DNA from: Thiomicrospira sp.
Lineage (GTDB): Bacteria > Pseudomonadota > Gammaproteobacteria > Thiomicrospirales > Thiomicrospiraceae
Direction of reading: 5' to 3'
NCBI RefSeq assembly: GCF_014859555.1
Contig: NZ_JACUTY010000007.1
Span: 1 to 56,693 of the forward strand
Length of the DNA stretch: 56,693 bases
Part shown: positions 47,003 to 55,854 of the stretch, one piece after another
Layout: every line of letters begins with the position of its first letter
Numbering within the stretch: the stretch's first letter is position 1
The notes under the pieces: generated by a model
Database searches by the model: none
What the model saw: the letters and a program-made list of their open reading frames with translations, nothing else
What the model was told of the DNA's origin: nothing
Made by a program: the position numbers and the translations under genes

Positions 47003-47623
47003 TTAAAATTGCGACGATTCCACGGGATGCCATAACGCGAAGCGTGTTTGGGCCGTGGCTTTTTCGCGATAAATTTGCCAACCGCTGGGTAAAGTTGGCC
47101 AATCCAGTTGTTTTTCTTGCTCAATATACAACCAGGCCTGGTGGTTTAACCAGCCATTTTTAAACAAGGCATCCAAGGTTGGCTGAACCAAATTTTGATT
47201 AAATGGCGGGTCAATAAACACCAGATCAAATCCTTGTTCAGCATTGTGCGCGAGATATTGCAGACTATCGGCGGTTTGTATCTTTATGGCGTGCGCCTTC
47301 AACAATTGGCTGTTTCGCGTTAACTGACGTGCTACTTGTTCGGACTTTTCTAGCATCAATACTTCACGTGCGCCACGCGATTTGGCTTCAAACCCAAGCG
47401 CGCCTGAACCAGCAAACACATCTAAGCAACGTTTGCCGGCTATCTCAAACTGTAACCAATTAAACAGGGTTTCGCGCACCCTATCTGAAGTCGGACGCAA
47501 GCCATCCTGATCCAGAACCGGCAATTTACGCCCACGCCAATCGCCGCCGATAATTCGTATAACACCACCAGGCCTGGTATTTTTGGTAGGTGCTTGGTTT
47601 GCAACCTGGGTGGTTTTTTTCAT
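47003..47623 (-). CDS. rsmD: 16S rRNA (guanine966-N2)-methyltransferase
   Basis: 206 residues. Cofactor motif CLDVFAGSGALGFEAKSRG near residue 63 and the catalytic FIDPPFN near 135 are diagnostic. The N-terminal IRIIGGDWRGRKLPV and LRPTSDRVRETLFNWL match RsmD. Two palindrome copies (47131 as Gln-Ala-Trp, 47567 as Thr-Arg-Pro-Gly); the second lies in the variable N-terminal extension. Confidence 0.94.
   Translation of the reverse strand: MKKTTQVANQAPTKNTRPGGVIRIIGGDWRGRKLPVLDQDGLRPTSDRVRETLFNWLQFEIAGKRCLDVFAGSGALGFEAKSRGAREVLMLEKSEQVARQLTRNSQLLKAHAIKIQTADSLQYLAHNAEQGFDLVFIDPPFNQNLVQPTLDALFKNGWLNHQAWLYIEQEKQLDWPTLPSGWQIYREKATAQTRFALWHPVESSQF
47131..47142. repeat. ACCAGGCCTGGT palindrome
   Basis: Perfect 12-mer inside rsmD, read as Gln-Ala-Trp. 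Confidence 0.95.
47567..47578. repeat. ACCAGGCCTGGT palindrome
   Basis: Perfect 12-mer inside rsmD, read as Thr-Arg-Pro-Gly. Confidence 0.95.
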
Positions 47624-47638
47624 CTCAACCCACCCACA

Positions 47639-48943
47639 TTATTCAGGCTGTCCGACCATCAATGTCAGCATTTTGTCAGCTTGAATATGACGCTGCCAAG
47701 CATCTAATACATCTTGCTTAGTTAAGGCCTCGATATGACGTGGAAACGCGTCCAAGTAGTCTAACGGTAAATCATAAAAACCGATCATACTGATATAACC
47801 CAGAATTTTGCTATTGCTGTCTAAACGCAACGGCCAGCCACCAATCAAGTTACTTTTAATGTCGGTCAGCTTTTCATCCGAAAAGTCGGTCATAAAGTCC
47901 TGTAAGGTTTGTTTAACCACTTGATCCGCTTCTAAAGCCTGACTGTTTTGGGTCGATAAACCAATCAACCAAGGTCCGGCCACCCGCATGGGTGCAAAGT
48001 AACTGTAAACGCTATAAACCAAACCGCGTTTTTCACGCACTTCTTCCACTAGTAGTGAGCCAAATCCGCTGCCGCCCAATAAATGATTGCCTAAAAACAA
48101 CGCATAATAATCTGGATGACCGCGTTCAACGCCTAACTGACCCAGCATGTAATGGGTCTGTGCCGAACTAAAGTCAACCACTTCGGTTTGCGCGGTTTGT
48201 AAAGGTTTAGGTGTTAGTAAAGCAGGCGCAGGTTCCCCGGTTTTTAGTGAACGTGTAAGATGTTCAGCGATCTGCTCGGCTTGTTTGCGATCAATCGCAC
48301 CCACAATCGAGACCTGAGCGTTTTTAGCCACATAATAACGTTGATAAAACGCTTTTAAATCGCGCGGTTTAATCGCTTGCACGGATTCAATATTACCTGC
48401 GGTCGGATGGGCATAAGGATGGTCGGCATACAAGGCCTGCCAGAAAGCCAAACTTGCTACTTGATTGGGTTGCTCTTCGCGCTGTTTTAACGCTTGAATC
48501 AAACGCGCTTGATCACGTTCAAATATCGCTTTAGGAAAAGTCGGTTGCGCCAATACTTCGGCAAACAAGTCCAGCGCGGGGCTCAGCAAGTTTTCTCGCG
48601 TTAAGCTACGCAAATTAAAACTGGCCGAATCCCGACTCGCTTGGCCACCAAATTGCGCGCCTAAGTTATTAAAGCCGATCGAGATTTGTTGCTCGTCTTT
48701 TTGCTTTGTGCCCGCTGACAACAAGGCCGACGTTAAATTCGCCAGGCCTGGTTGCGAGGCATCACGCGCACTACCGGCATCAAAGCTCACTTCAATATCG
48801 ACCATCGGCAGTTGAGGCGCTTCAACAAACAGTACTTTCACCCCTTTTGCCGTCTGCCAGGTTTGAATGTCGATCGACGCCTGAGAAAGGCTAAAGACGA
48901 TTGAGCCAATGGCGAAAACTAAAACGTGCATAATTTTTTTCAT
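47639..48943 (-). CDS. M16 peptidase-like protein lacking the zinc motif
   Basis: 434 residues with a signal peptide (about 22 residues), so periplasmic. M16 fold with the late GSGFGSLLVEEVREKRGLVYSVYSY substrate-binding block near residue 290, but no HxxEH: the equivalent position reads LANLTSALLSAGT. It is probably the non-catalytic half of a heterodimer with the upstream gene, as in the mitochondrial processing peptidase. The start overlaps the partner's stop by one base. Palindrome at 48742. Confidence 0.85.
   Translation of the reverse strand: MKKIMHVLVFAIGSIVFSLSQASIDIQTWQTAKGVKVLFVEAPQLPMVDIEVSFDAGSARDASQPGLANLTSALLSAGTKQKDEQQISIGFNNLGAQFGGQASRDSASFNLRSLTRENLLSPALDLFAEVLAQPTFPKAIFERDQARLIQALKQREEQPNQVASLAFWQALYADHPYAHPTAGNIESVQAIKPRDLKAFYQRYYVAKNAQVSIVGAIDRKQAEQIAEHLTRSLKTGEPAPALLTPKPLQTAQTEVVDFSSAQTHYMLGQLGVERGHPDYYALFLGNHLLGGSGFGSLLVEEVREKRGLVYSVYSYFAPMRVAGPWLIGLSTQNSQALEADQVVKQTLQDFMTDFSDEKLTDIKSNLIGGWPLRLDSNSKILGYISMIGFYDLPLDYLDAFPRHIEALTKQDVLDAWQRHIQADKMLTLMVGQPE
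48742..48751. repeat. CCAGGCCTGG palindrome
   Basis: Perfect 10-mer inside the inactive M16 gene, read as Pro-Gly-Leu-Ala. Confidence 0.95.
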
Positions 48944-50337
48944 CAGTGCATTCTCCCGCTAAATTCAGGTTTTGGGGTAGGTTTGCGATTGGTTTCACCG
49001 CTTGGGCGTAAAATTCCAACCGTCAAATTATCCGCGTGCAAAACTTTTTTAGCCACCGCTTGAATTTGCTCAGGCGTGACGCTACGTAAGTTTTCGACCC
49101 AATGTTGCATCGTATCGGCTGGCAAGCCCACACTAACCATAGAGCCGATACTGTTCGCTTGGGATTGAATCGAATCTTGCTGATAAACATATTGGGCTTC
49201 GGCCTGCGCCAACACCCGAGCTAACTCGGCTGGCTGAATCGGCTCGTTTTGTAAGCGCTCAATTTCCGCCAATATAGCGGCTTCAAGCGTTTCTATGTCA
49301 ACCTCGGCTTGTGGCTGGGCACTGAATAAAAATTGCGCGCCTAAGCGGCCAGTTGACCGATAAAAAGCGCCGATTGAACTGGCGATTTTTTGATCTCGAA
49401 CCAAAGATTGGGTTAAGCGCGCACTATCATCGCCATCTAACACACTCGCCAGTACGGCTAAAGCATAAACTTCTTGAAGGTCCTGCGCGGTGACTAGGCT
49501 TGGCGCATGGTAACCCATAATAATATTCGGCACTGGCGTGGCGTCTTTTAACTCGAAACGGCGCTGACCTTGTTGCTCAAGTTCAAACTGGGATTTAGGG
49601 GGATTGATGGTTCGAGGAGGATAAACACCATAGGTTTTTTGAGCCAGTTTAACCACGGTTTGCGGATCGACATCACCCACTACCACCAAAGTCGCATTAT
49701 TGGGCGCATACCATTGACGATACCAGTCTTTTAAATCTTGCAGCTCATAATTTTCAATATCTTTCATCCAACCAATGACCGGATTGCGTTCTGGGCTACT
49801 TAAATAAGCCGTCGCTTTAAACTGCTCAAATAACTTAGAGCTCGGTCTATCTTCCACCGACCATAATCGCTCTTGTTTGACCACATTGCGCTCGGGCTGA
49901 AATTGCTTGTTGGTTAACGACAAGTTCGCCATACGATCCGATTCAAGCGTCATGACTTCTTCTAAATGTTGTGTTCCGACCACTTGAAAATAGGCCGTAT
50001 AATTGGCTGAAGTAAATGCATTTTCTCGCCCACCCATTTGGGAAACCCGCTTGGAGAACTGACCTGGCTCGACCGAATCCGTACCTTTAAACATCATATG
50101 CTCAAGCATGTGTGACACACCAGTTAGGCCATTGGGTTCATAATTGGCACCCACTTTATACCAGATCTGGTGCACCACAATGGGTGCACGTGTGTCTTGC
50201 TTCACCACCACTTGCAGACCATTTTCGAGCGTGGTTTCAAACAGTTCGGCTTGTGCCATCACACTCAAACTGAGGCCAGTTAACAAAACGATACCGCTTA
50301 TTATTGGACTTACTGATCGCATTAATTTGGACTTCAT
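48943..50337 (-). CDS. M16 zinc metallopeptidase, catalytic subunit
   Basis: 464 residues with an N-terminal signal peptide (ends near MAQA). The inverted zinc motif HMLEH is near residue 82 with the distal Glu expected in the LTLESDRMANL segment. Periplasmic peptidase; substrate unknown. First gene of the M16 pair, likely running on into rsmD-coaD. Divergent from ftsY across 128 bp. Confidence 0.9.
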   Translation of the reverse strand: MKSKLMRSVSPIISGIVLLTGLSLSVMAQAELFETTLENGLQVVVKQDTRAPIVVHQIWYKVGANYEPNGLTGVSHMLEHMMFKGTDSVEPGQFSKRVSQMGGRENAFTSANYTAYFQVVGTQHLEEVMTLESDRMANLSLTNKQFQPERNVVKQERLWSVEDRPSSKLFEQFKATAYLSSPERNPVIGWMKDIENYELQDLKDWYRQWYAPNNATLVVVGDVDPQTVVKLAQKTYGVYPPRTINPPKSQFELEQQGQRRFELKDATPVPNIIMGYHAPSLVTAQDLQEVYALAVLASVLDGDDSARLTQSLVRDQKIASSIGAFYRSTGRLGAQFLFSAQPQAEVDIETLEAAILAEIERLQNEPIQPAELARVLAQAEAQYVYQQDSIQSQANSIGSMVSVGLPADTMQHWVENLRSVTPEQIQAVAKKVLHADNLTVGILRPSGETNRKPTPKPEFSGRMH

Positions 50338-50372
50338 CGGCCAACTCCCCTATAGCTTCTTGGCTGTGTGAA

Positions 50373-50401
50373 TTAGGTTTTTCGCGTTTTTCATTTATAA
50401 T
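50373..50401 (+). promoter_or_regulatory. possible promoter of ftsY
   Basis: A perfect TATAAT at 50396-50401 lies 65 bases before the ftsY start; the -35 candidate TTAGGT at 50373 (17-base spacer) is weak. Confidence 0.35.
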
Positions 50402-50465
50402 GGTCGGATTGCCATTTTACAAGTGAAACCCCGCACGGGTTCCATCATAAGCTCATGAGGAAACT

Positions 50466-51512
50466 ATGTTTAGTTTTTTACGCAAAAAAGATCAAGATAC
50501 GGCCACAGACCAGACCGAAAAACCCGAAGCACAAAGTGACGCCTACCCTTTAGAAAACCAAGCGCAGGAGCCAGAAACGACCACCAGGCCTGGTGTGTTT
50601 GCGCGTTTAAAAAGCCAACTTAGTAAAACCCGCAAAGTCTTGAATGATGGGCTGGCGGACTTGGTACTGGGCAAAAAAGAAATTGATCAAGACCTATTAG
50701 ACGAGCTGGAAATGCTACTGCTCACTGCCGATGTTGGCATAGACGCGACTGATCACATTATTCAAAACCTAACCCAGCAGGTTTCGCGTAAAGAACTGAA
50801 AGATTCTCAAGCGTTAATTGATTCGTTAAAAATTCAACTGCGTGCGATATTAGAACCGGTTAGCCAGCCTTTAACGCTGGTTAAATCTGATAAACCCTTT
50901 GTGATTTTAATGGTCGGGGTCAATGGGGTCGGTAAAACCACAACCATTGGTAAGCTGGCGAAAAAGTTTCAGCAAGAAGGTAAATCTGTGATGTTGGCCG
51001 CCGGCGATACCTTCCGTGCGGCGGCGGTTGAGCAGTTGCAAACTTGGGGCGAACGTAACCAAGTGCCCGTAATTGCGCAAGGCACAGGCTCCGACTCCGC
51101 CGCGGTTATTTATGATGCGATTCAATCCGCTCAAGCACGCAAAATTGACGTTTTGATTGCGGATACTGCTGGGCGTTTGCATACTCAAAGTAACCTGATG
51201 GAAGAACTTAAAAAAGTCAAACGCGTGATGTCTAAAGTCGATGCCAGCGCACCGCATGAAGTGATGCTAGTGTTGGATGCCAGTACCGGACAAAACGCGC
51301 TTAGCCAAGCGAAACAGTTCCATGAAGCCATGGGATTAACTGGCCTGGTGATTTCAAAATTGGATGGCACCGCTAAAGGCGGGATCGTGTTTTCACTGGC
51401 TCAGCAACTGGGGATACCGGTTCGTTTCATCGGTGTCGGTGAAACCATTGATGACTTGCGTGTTTTTAACGCGAATGAATTTACCGATGCCTTATTTGAA
51501 ACACAAGCCTAA
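50466..51512 (+). CDS. ftsY: signal recognition particle receptor FtsY
   Basis: 348 residues. Acidic N-terminal A region, then the NG GTPase: GVNGVGKTTTIGKLA near residue 158, DTFRAAAVEQL near 178, DTAGRLHTQSNLM near 240 and SKLDGTAKGG near 297. It docks SRP-ribosome complexes at the membrane. Transcribed away from rsmD, the usual arrangement. A palindrome (50583) sits in the unconstrained linker as Thr-Arg-Pro-Gly. Confidence 0.95.
   Translation: MFSFLRKKDQDTATDQTEKPEAQSDAYPLENQAQEPETTTRPGVFARLKSQLSKTRKVLNDGLADLVLGKKEIDQDLLDELEMLLLTADVGIDATDHIIQNLTQQVSRKELKDSQALIDSLKIQLRAILEPVSQPLTLVKSDKPFVILMVGVNGVGKTTTIGKLAKKFQQEGKSVMLAAGDTFRAAAVEQLQTWGERNQVPVIAQGTGSDSAAVIYDAIQSAQARKIDVLIADTAGRLHTQSNLMEELKKVKRVMSKVDASAPHEVMLVLDASTGQNALSQAKQFHEAMGLTGLVISKLDGTAKGGIVFSLAQQLGIPVRFIGVGETIDDLRVFNANEFTDALFETQA
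50583..50594. repeat. ACCAGGCCTGGT palindrome
   Basis: Perfect 12-mer inside ftsY, read as Thr-Arg-Pro-Gly. Confidence 0.95.
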
Positions 51513-51530
51513 CGCAATCGGAATGTCGGC

Positions 51531-52325
51531 ATGTCAAACCCGGACCTAAACAGCCAAGAAAAACATCAAGCGTATAAAACCGGCTACCGGTTTGGCCTAA
51601 AAGGGCGGAGTTTAAGTCACATTCCGAGTCAAATTCGCGGCAACACCCAATTACGAAGTTTGTATGATCAAGGCTGGCAAGAAGCCCAACAAGAAATGAT
51701 GGCCGGTGATAAGTACGATAAAAAAAACTACATACGTCATCGCGTGATATGGATTGTCATGACCGCACTGGCGGGTATCATTACCGCCTACCTGATTATT
51801 CAAAACAGCCAGGTTGATTTACCAGATGCGCCCAGTAAACAAGCGGCCCCTGTCGTTAAGACCTCTACTTTGATACCTATCAATACTCCAGCAGATTGGG
51901 AGTCGGTTGATAGTTCGTCTCTTAGCTTGCTATCGGACCAGGAACGCCTAAGTTTGTCGGAGGTAAATCAAGCCCATCCGGTTATACCCAAACAAGCCGT
52001 TAAGCCTCTCAATCAAGAGTTTAAGGTTAGTCTGTATAATGGTGATAATGCAGAACAAAAATTTACAGCTGGAGCACATCTACCCAAATATGTCCGTCAG
52101 CTTATATTGGAAGTAGATACACATGATTTTAATAAGCCGATGGCCTTAACAATTCGTTGGCTGTGGCAGCGCCATTTAATACAAACTCAAAACTGGCCAG
52201 CGGAACGCTCGATTATTCAATCTAAACAATCGCTGTTTAGTGCTCAACAAGGGGCCTGGGCCATTGAAATACTTGACCCTTCAGGCCAACTAATTTACCT
52301 TTACGAATTTAGTTATGTTCAATAG
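51531..52325 (+). CDS. RMF-like domain, transmembrane helix and DUF2914-like domain
   Basis: 264 residues. Residues 13-58 resemble ribosome modulation factor: AYKTGYRFGLKGRS, a proline, a spacer and GWQEAQQEM, matching the GYxxGxxGRS...GWxEA pattern of RMF. One transmembrane helix follows at about 73-91 (VIWIVMTALAGIITAYLII). After a Pro/Ser-rich linker, the periplasmic C-terminal domain (about 165-264, ending IYLYEFSYVQ) looks like DUF2914. It starts 18 bp after ftsY. A membrane-tethered ribosome-binding role is an inference. Confidence 0.6.
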   Translation: MSNPDLNSQEKHQAYKTGYRFGLKGRSLSHIPSQIRGNTQLRSLYDQGWQEAQQEMMAGDKYDKKNYIRHRVIWIVMTALAGIITAYLIIQNSQVDLPDAPSKQAAPVVKTSTLIPINTPADWESVDSSSLSLLSDQERLSLSEVNQAHPVIPKQAVKPLNQEFKVSLYNGDNAEQKFTAGAHLPKYVRQLILEVDTHDFNKPMALTIRWLWQRHLIQTQNWPAERSIIQSKQSLFSAQQGAWAIEILDPSGQLIYLYEFSYVQ

Positions 52326-52340
52326 AAATATAGGAATATT

Positions 52341-52988
52341 ATGCTTAGCCACTTTATAACCAGGCTTAACCTGCCGAAGATGAGCATCTGGTTTTCAACT
52401 GGGGTTATATTAATAACCTTATCGGGTTGTTCAAACACGCCACCGGCCGCCTCAGCGCAGGACAATATTTGTGACATTATTGAACACGATCGCCACTGGT
52501 ATTATGCCGCCAAAAAGTCGGAGAAAAAATGGGGAACCTCCGTACCGATCCTCAAAGCTTTTGTCTACCAAGAGTCTCGATTTGTTCACAATGCCCGCCC
52601 GCCACGTGAATACGCATTGGGTTTTATACCCTTACCGCGCCGCTCCAGTGCTTATGGTTTTGCTCAGGCTCAAAACCCCGCTTGGCATGATTACCAAAAA
52701 GCAACCAACAACTACTCGGCTCGACGTAATAATAAATACGATGCACTTGATTTTATTGGCTGGTATAACAGTGTATCAAACAAGCGTAACGGCATTTCGC
52801 TTGGCGATCCTTACAACCTGTATTTGGCTTACCATGAAGGCAACGGTGGCTACTCCCGTAAAACCTACAATCAAAAACCTTGGCTACTAGATGTAGCAAA
52901 GAAAGTTCGCAACCAGGCCTGGCGTTATGAAAACCAACTTAAATCCTGCCAAGTTGCCCCTAGAATTTGCTTATGGCCATTTTGCTAA
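52341..52988 (+). CDS. lytic transglycosylase-like lipoprotein
   Basis: 215 residues; lipoprotein signal ends at LSGC (about Cys30). An internal ATG at 52380 would give a shorter, more usual signal. SLT-like core: AFVYQESRF with the catalytic Glu near residue 78, SAYGFAQAQNPAW near 107 and AYHEGNGGYSRKTY near 170. It would cleave peptidoglycan from the outer membrane. Fifteen bases after the preceding gene. Palindrome at 52913. Confidence 0.82.
   Translation: MLSHFITRLNLPKMSIWFSTGVILITLSGCSNTPPAASAQDNICDIIEHDRHWYYAAKKSEKKWGTSVPILKAFVYQESRFVHNARPPREYALGFIPLPRRSSAYGFAQAQNPAWHDYQKATNNYSARRNNKYDALDFIGWYNSVSNKRNGISLGDPYNLYLAYHEGNGGYSRKTYNQKPWLLDVAKKVRNQAWRYENQLKSCQVAPRICLWPFC
52913..52922. repeat. 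CCAGGCCTGG palindrome
   Basis: Perfect 10-mer (flanks A...C) inside the transglycosylase gene, read as Gln-Ala-Trp. Confidence 0.95.
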
Positions 52989-53014
52989 GCGGTAATGACT
53001 AAGGTTCTCATAAT

Positions 53015-53043
53015 AAAAAACCCACCGTAAGGTGGGTTTTTTT
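53015..53043. terminator. bidirectional Rho-independent terminator
   Basis: Stem AAAAAACCCACC/GGTGGGTTTTTT with a GTAA loop between convergent transglycosylase and fabB genes; T-runs on both strands. Confidence 0.9.
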
Positions 53044-53076
53044 ATACTCTGTATAACCTAGTTTGTAGGATACGAA

Positions 53077-54297
53077 TTAATCTTTGTAACGTTCAACCAC
53101 TAAAGACGCGTTTGTGCCACCGAATCCAAAGCTGTTACTCATGATACGGTTTAAGCCAGCATTCTCAATCGTTTTAGTCACAATTGGCATGCCTTCGCAC
53201 TCAGGGTCAAGGTTCTCTATATTAATCGATGGTGCAATGAAGTCATTTTCCATCATAATTAAGCTATAAATTAACTCATGAACGCCCGCAGCACCTAATG
53301 AATGGCCAGACATAGCTTTAGTTGAACTGATTTTTGGAATATTATCGCCAAACACCTCACGTACCGCGGCCATTTCTTTAGTATCACCAACGGGTGTACT
53401 CGTGCCATGCGGATTAATGTAGTCCACCGGCCCTTTAACAGTACTTAAGGCTTGCTTCATACAACGAACCGCACCTTCTCCAGATGGCGCAACCATGTCA
53501 TAGCCATCCGAGTTCGCGCCATAACCTGTAATCTCAGCATAAATTTTTGCACCACGAGCCAAGGCATGTTCGAGTTCTTCAACAACAACCATGCCTCCGC
53601 CGCCGGCAATAACAAAACCATCACGATCTGCATCATAAGTACGCGATGCTTTATCGGGCGTATCGTTATATTTAGTCGACAATGCACCCATGGCATCAAA
53701 TAACACAGACATAGTCCAATGCAGCTCTTCACCACCACCGGCAAACACGACATCTTGCTTACCAAGCTGGATTTGTTCTACTGCTGTGCCGACACAATGT
53801 GCACTGGTTGAGCAAGCGGAACTGATCGAAAAATTAACGCCTTTAATTTTAAATGGCGTAGCTAAACAAGCTGAAACAGTACTGCCCATGGTACGAGTTA
53901 CCATATAAGGCCCTACACGTTTAACACCTTTTTCGCGTGCAATTTCTACCGCTTGCGTGGAGTTTGAATTTGATCCTCCTCCTGAGCCAGCGATAATGCC
54001 GGTACGCTCGTTAGAGACCATCTCTGGTGCCAAACCTGCGTCGGCAACCGCCTGTTCCATCGCAATATAACTATAGGCGGCGGCATCACCCATAAAACGT
54101 AATTGCTTACGTGGAATCAAGGCTTCAAAATCAAGGTTCTTAACCGCGCCATGAACTTGAGAACGTAGACCATTCTCAGTGTATTCTGGAGCACTTACGA
54201 TGCCTGATTTACCGGATCGTAAAGACTCCATCACTTCTTGTTTATTGTTACCAATACTGGAAACAATGCCTAAACCTGTAATAACTACTCGTCTCAT
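53077..54297 (-). CDS. fabB: 3-oxoacyl-ACP synthase I
   Basis: 406 residues. It elongates unsaturated and other acyl chains in fatty acid synthesis. Thiolase fold with catalytic Cys in [10 protein letters not shown] near residue 163, His in [10 protein letters not shown] near 298 and Lys/His in [14 protein letters not shown] near 330. Two bases downstream of fabA, the classical fabA-fabB operon for anaerobic-type unsaturated fatty acid synthesis. Confidence 0.95.
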   Translation of the reverse strand: MRRVVITGLGIVSSIGNNKQEVMESLRSGKSGIVSAPEYTENGLRSQVHGAVKNLDFEALIPRKQLRFMGDAAAYSYIAMEQAVADAGLAPEMVSNERTGIIAGSGGGSNSNSTQAVEIAREKGVKRVGPYMVTRTMGSTVSACLATPFKIKGVNFSISSACSTSAHCVGTAVEQIQLGKQDVVFAGGGEELHWTMSVLFDAMGALSTKYNDTPDKASRTYDADRDGFVIAGGGGMVVVEELEHALARGAKIYAEITGYGANSDGYDMVAPSGEGAVRCMKQALSTVKGPVDYINPHGTSTPVGDTKEMAAVREVFGDNIPKISSTKAMSGHSLGAAGVHELIYSLIMMENDFIAPSINIENLDPECEGMPIVTKTIENAGLNRIMSNSFGFGGTNASLVVERYKD

Positions 54298-54299
54298 AA

Positions 54300-54815
54300 T
54301 TAAAACGCATCCGTGTTAGTAAATAATCCGACTTTTAGGTCATTGGCGCTATATATCTCACGACCATCAACAAATAAGTGTGCATCACCAATGCCCATAT
54401 AAAGTTTACGCTTAATCACACGCTTCATATTAATAACATATTCAACTTTTTTAGCGGTTGGTAACACTTGACCATAAAACTTGACCTCACCCGAACCTAA
54501 AGCGCGACCGCGACCAGGACCACCGGTCCAACCTAGGTAAAAGCCAATTAACTGCCACATAGCGTCTAAACCAAGACAACCAGGCATAACCGGGTCTTCA
54601 TTAAAGTGACATTCAAAAAACCATAAATCTGGATTTACATCGAGTTCTGCACGAATTTGTCCTTTGCCGAACGTACCGCCCTCTTCCGAGATATGTGTGA
54701 TGCGATCAAACATCAACATCGGTGGCTTCGGCAATTGCGCGTTGCCAGGACCAAATAATTCTCCGCGGCCACAAGCTAAAATTTCTTCTTTAGTAAAACT
54801 CGATTGTTGTTCCAT
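54300..54815 (-). CDS. fabA: 3-hydroxydecanoyl-ACP dehydratase/isomerase
   Basis: 171 residues from the ATG at 54815 (GGAAG upstream); a TTG four codons earlier is less likely. It dehydrates hydroxydecanoyl-ACP and isomerises trans-2 to cis-3 decenoyl-ACP. LMFDRITHI near residue 35, [22 protein letters not shown] (catalytic His and later Asp) and GSGEVKF are all present. It heads the operon with fabB. Confidence 0.96.
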   Translation of the reverse strand: MEQQSSFTKEEILACGRGELFGPGNAQLPKPPMLMFDRITHISEEGGTFGKGQIRAELDVNPDLWFFECHFNEDPVMPGCLGLDAMWQLIGFYLGWTGGPGRGRALGSGEVKFYGQVLPTAKKVEYVINMKRVIKRKLYMGIGDAHLFVDGREIYSANDLKVGLFTNTDAF

Positions 54816-54845
54816 TACGTCTTCCAAGTAATAATTAGTTGGAGC

Positions 54846-54874
54846 ATTATACCAGTCTGGATAAAACCAGTAAA
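54846..54874 (-). promoter_or_regulatory. promoter of fabA-fabB
   Basis: On the minus strand TTTACT and a perfect TATAAT are separated by 17 bases, 31 bases before the fabA ATG. Confidence 0.6.
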
Positions 54875-54942
54875 ACTTGAATAATAAATTGCGGTGTTTT
54901 TAGGTATTTTTTTATGATGAATAGCAAGAAATGTGAAATGAA

Positions 54943-55018
54943 TGGTGCCGACAGAGAGACTCGAACTCCCAACCTACTGATTACAAATCAGTTGCACTAC
55001 CAATTGTGCTATGTCGGC
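54943..55018 (-). tRNA. tRNA-Thr (UGU anticodon)
   Basis: 76 bases including encoded CCA. Acceptor stem GCCGACA/TGTCGGC, D arm GCAC...GTGC, anticodon arm ACTGA-TTTGTAA-TCAGT giving UGU, five-base variable loop and a T arm GGGAG-TTCGAGT-CTCTC. Very close to the E. coli tRNA-Thr(UGU) I recall. It reads ACA codons. Confidence 0.97.
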
Positions 55019-55029
55019 AATAGGGCGGT

Positions 55030-55057
55030 ATTATAAGGCTTATAACTTTGTTGTCAA
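55030..55057 (-). promoter_or_regulatory. consensus promoter of tRNA-Thr
   Basis: On the minus strand a perfect TTGACA and a perfect TATAAT are separated by 16 bases, with a GC-rich stretch (ACCGCCC) between the -10 and the tRNA 5' end, as in stringently controlled stable-RNA promoters. Confidence 0.85.
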
Positions 55058-55074
55058 CGCTATTCTATAAAAAA

Positions 55075-55854
55075 TCATTGATAATCTTTAGAGATCAAAA
55101 AAAAGTGTAATCCTTGCAGAACAAGGTTTGGTTGGAATAACCAATCATCCCCAAGGCTCTCAACAAAAACATTAGACCCTCCCCCCGTTAAAAACACTAA
55201 GGGCACTTGATCATTTAACAGTGTTTTTTTTATTATTTGAACATGCTCTCTAATAAAATGAACAATCAAATAATGAATACCAGATAACATTGCATCGTTT
55301 GTACTTTTCCCCAATAATGGGAAACTGCGAGTGAAAGCATTAAATTGAGCATTAGTGGCTAATTTACTTGATTCACCCTTTAAACTCTCTAGCATTAAAT
55401 CCGTACCAGGAACAATCAAACCGCCTAAATGATGACCAGACTGATCAATACAATCCAAGGTTATCGCTGTACCAATATCGACCACGATGCAGGCACTCTG
55501 GGATAACTGGTATGCGGCCCCCATAGCTAACAATCTATCAATACCTAGTTGCCTTGGATTTACGTAACTACTTGTTACGCCAAGTAATACTTTAGGGGAC
55601 TCTATTAATCGGACATCAGCACCAGAACATCTTGATAATAGTTTGCAAAAAGGTGACACAAATTCTGACTTACCTACACTTGCAATCAGCACAGTTTTTG
55701 GATGAGTACGCTCGGAGATGGTTTTATATATTACTTCGATTAGCTCTGCTGGCGTTAAAGCCGAATAATCCAAACTTTCTCCGCTAATGTACTTGTTCTT
55801 AAAAACATAACTCCACTTTACATTGGAGTTACCGAAGTCAATCAACCAGTTCAC
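55075..55854 (-). CDS. coaX: type III pantothenate kinase
   Basis: 259 residues, ASKHA fold. DFGNSNVKWSY at the N-terminus, NPRQLGIDRLLAMGAA near residue 95, VVDIGTAITLDCID near 120 and GGLIVPG near 140. It phosphorylates pantothenate in the first step of CoA synthesis; CoaD, a later step, is encoded at 46.5 kb. Overlaps birA by 4 bp, a common coupling. Confidence 0.93.
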   Translation of the reverse strand: MNWLIDFGNSNVKWSYVFKNKYISGESLDYSALTPAELIEVIYKTISERTHPKTVLIASVGKSEFVSPFCKLLSRCSGADVRLIESPKVLLGVTSSYVNPRQLGIDRLLAMGAAYQLSQSACIVVDIGTAITLDCIDQSGHHLGGLIVPGTDLMLESLKGESSKLATNAQFNAFTRSFPLLGKSTNDAMLSGIHYLIVHFIREHVQIIKKTLLNDQVPLVFLTGGGSNVFVESLGDDWLFQPNLVLQGLHFFLISKDYQ

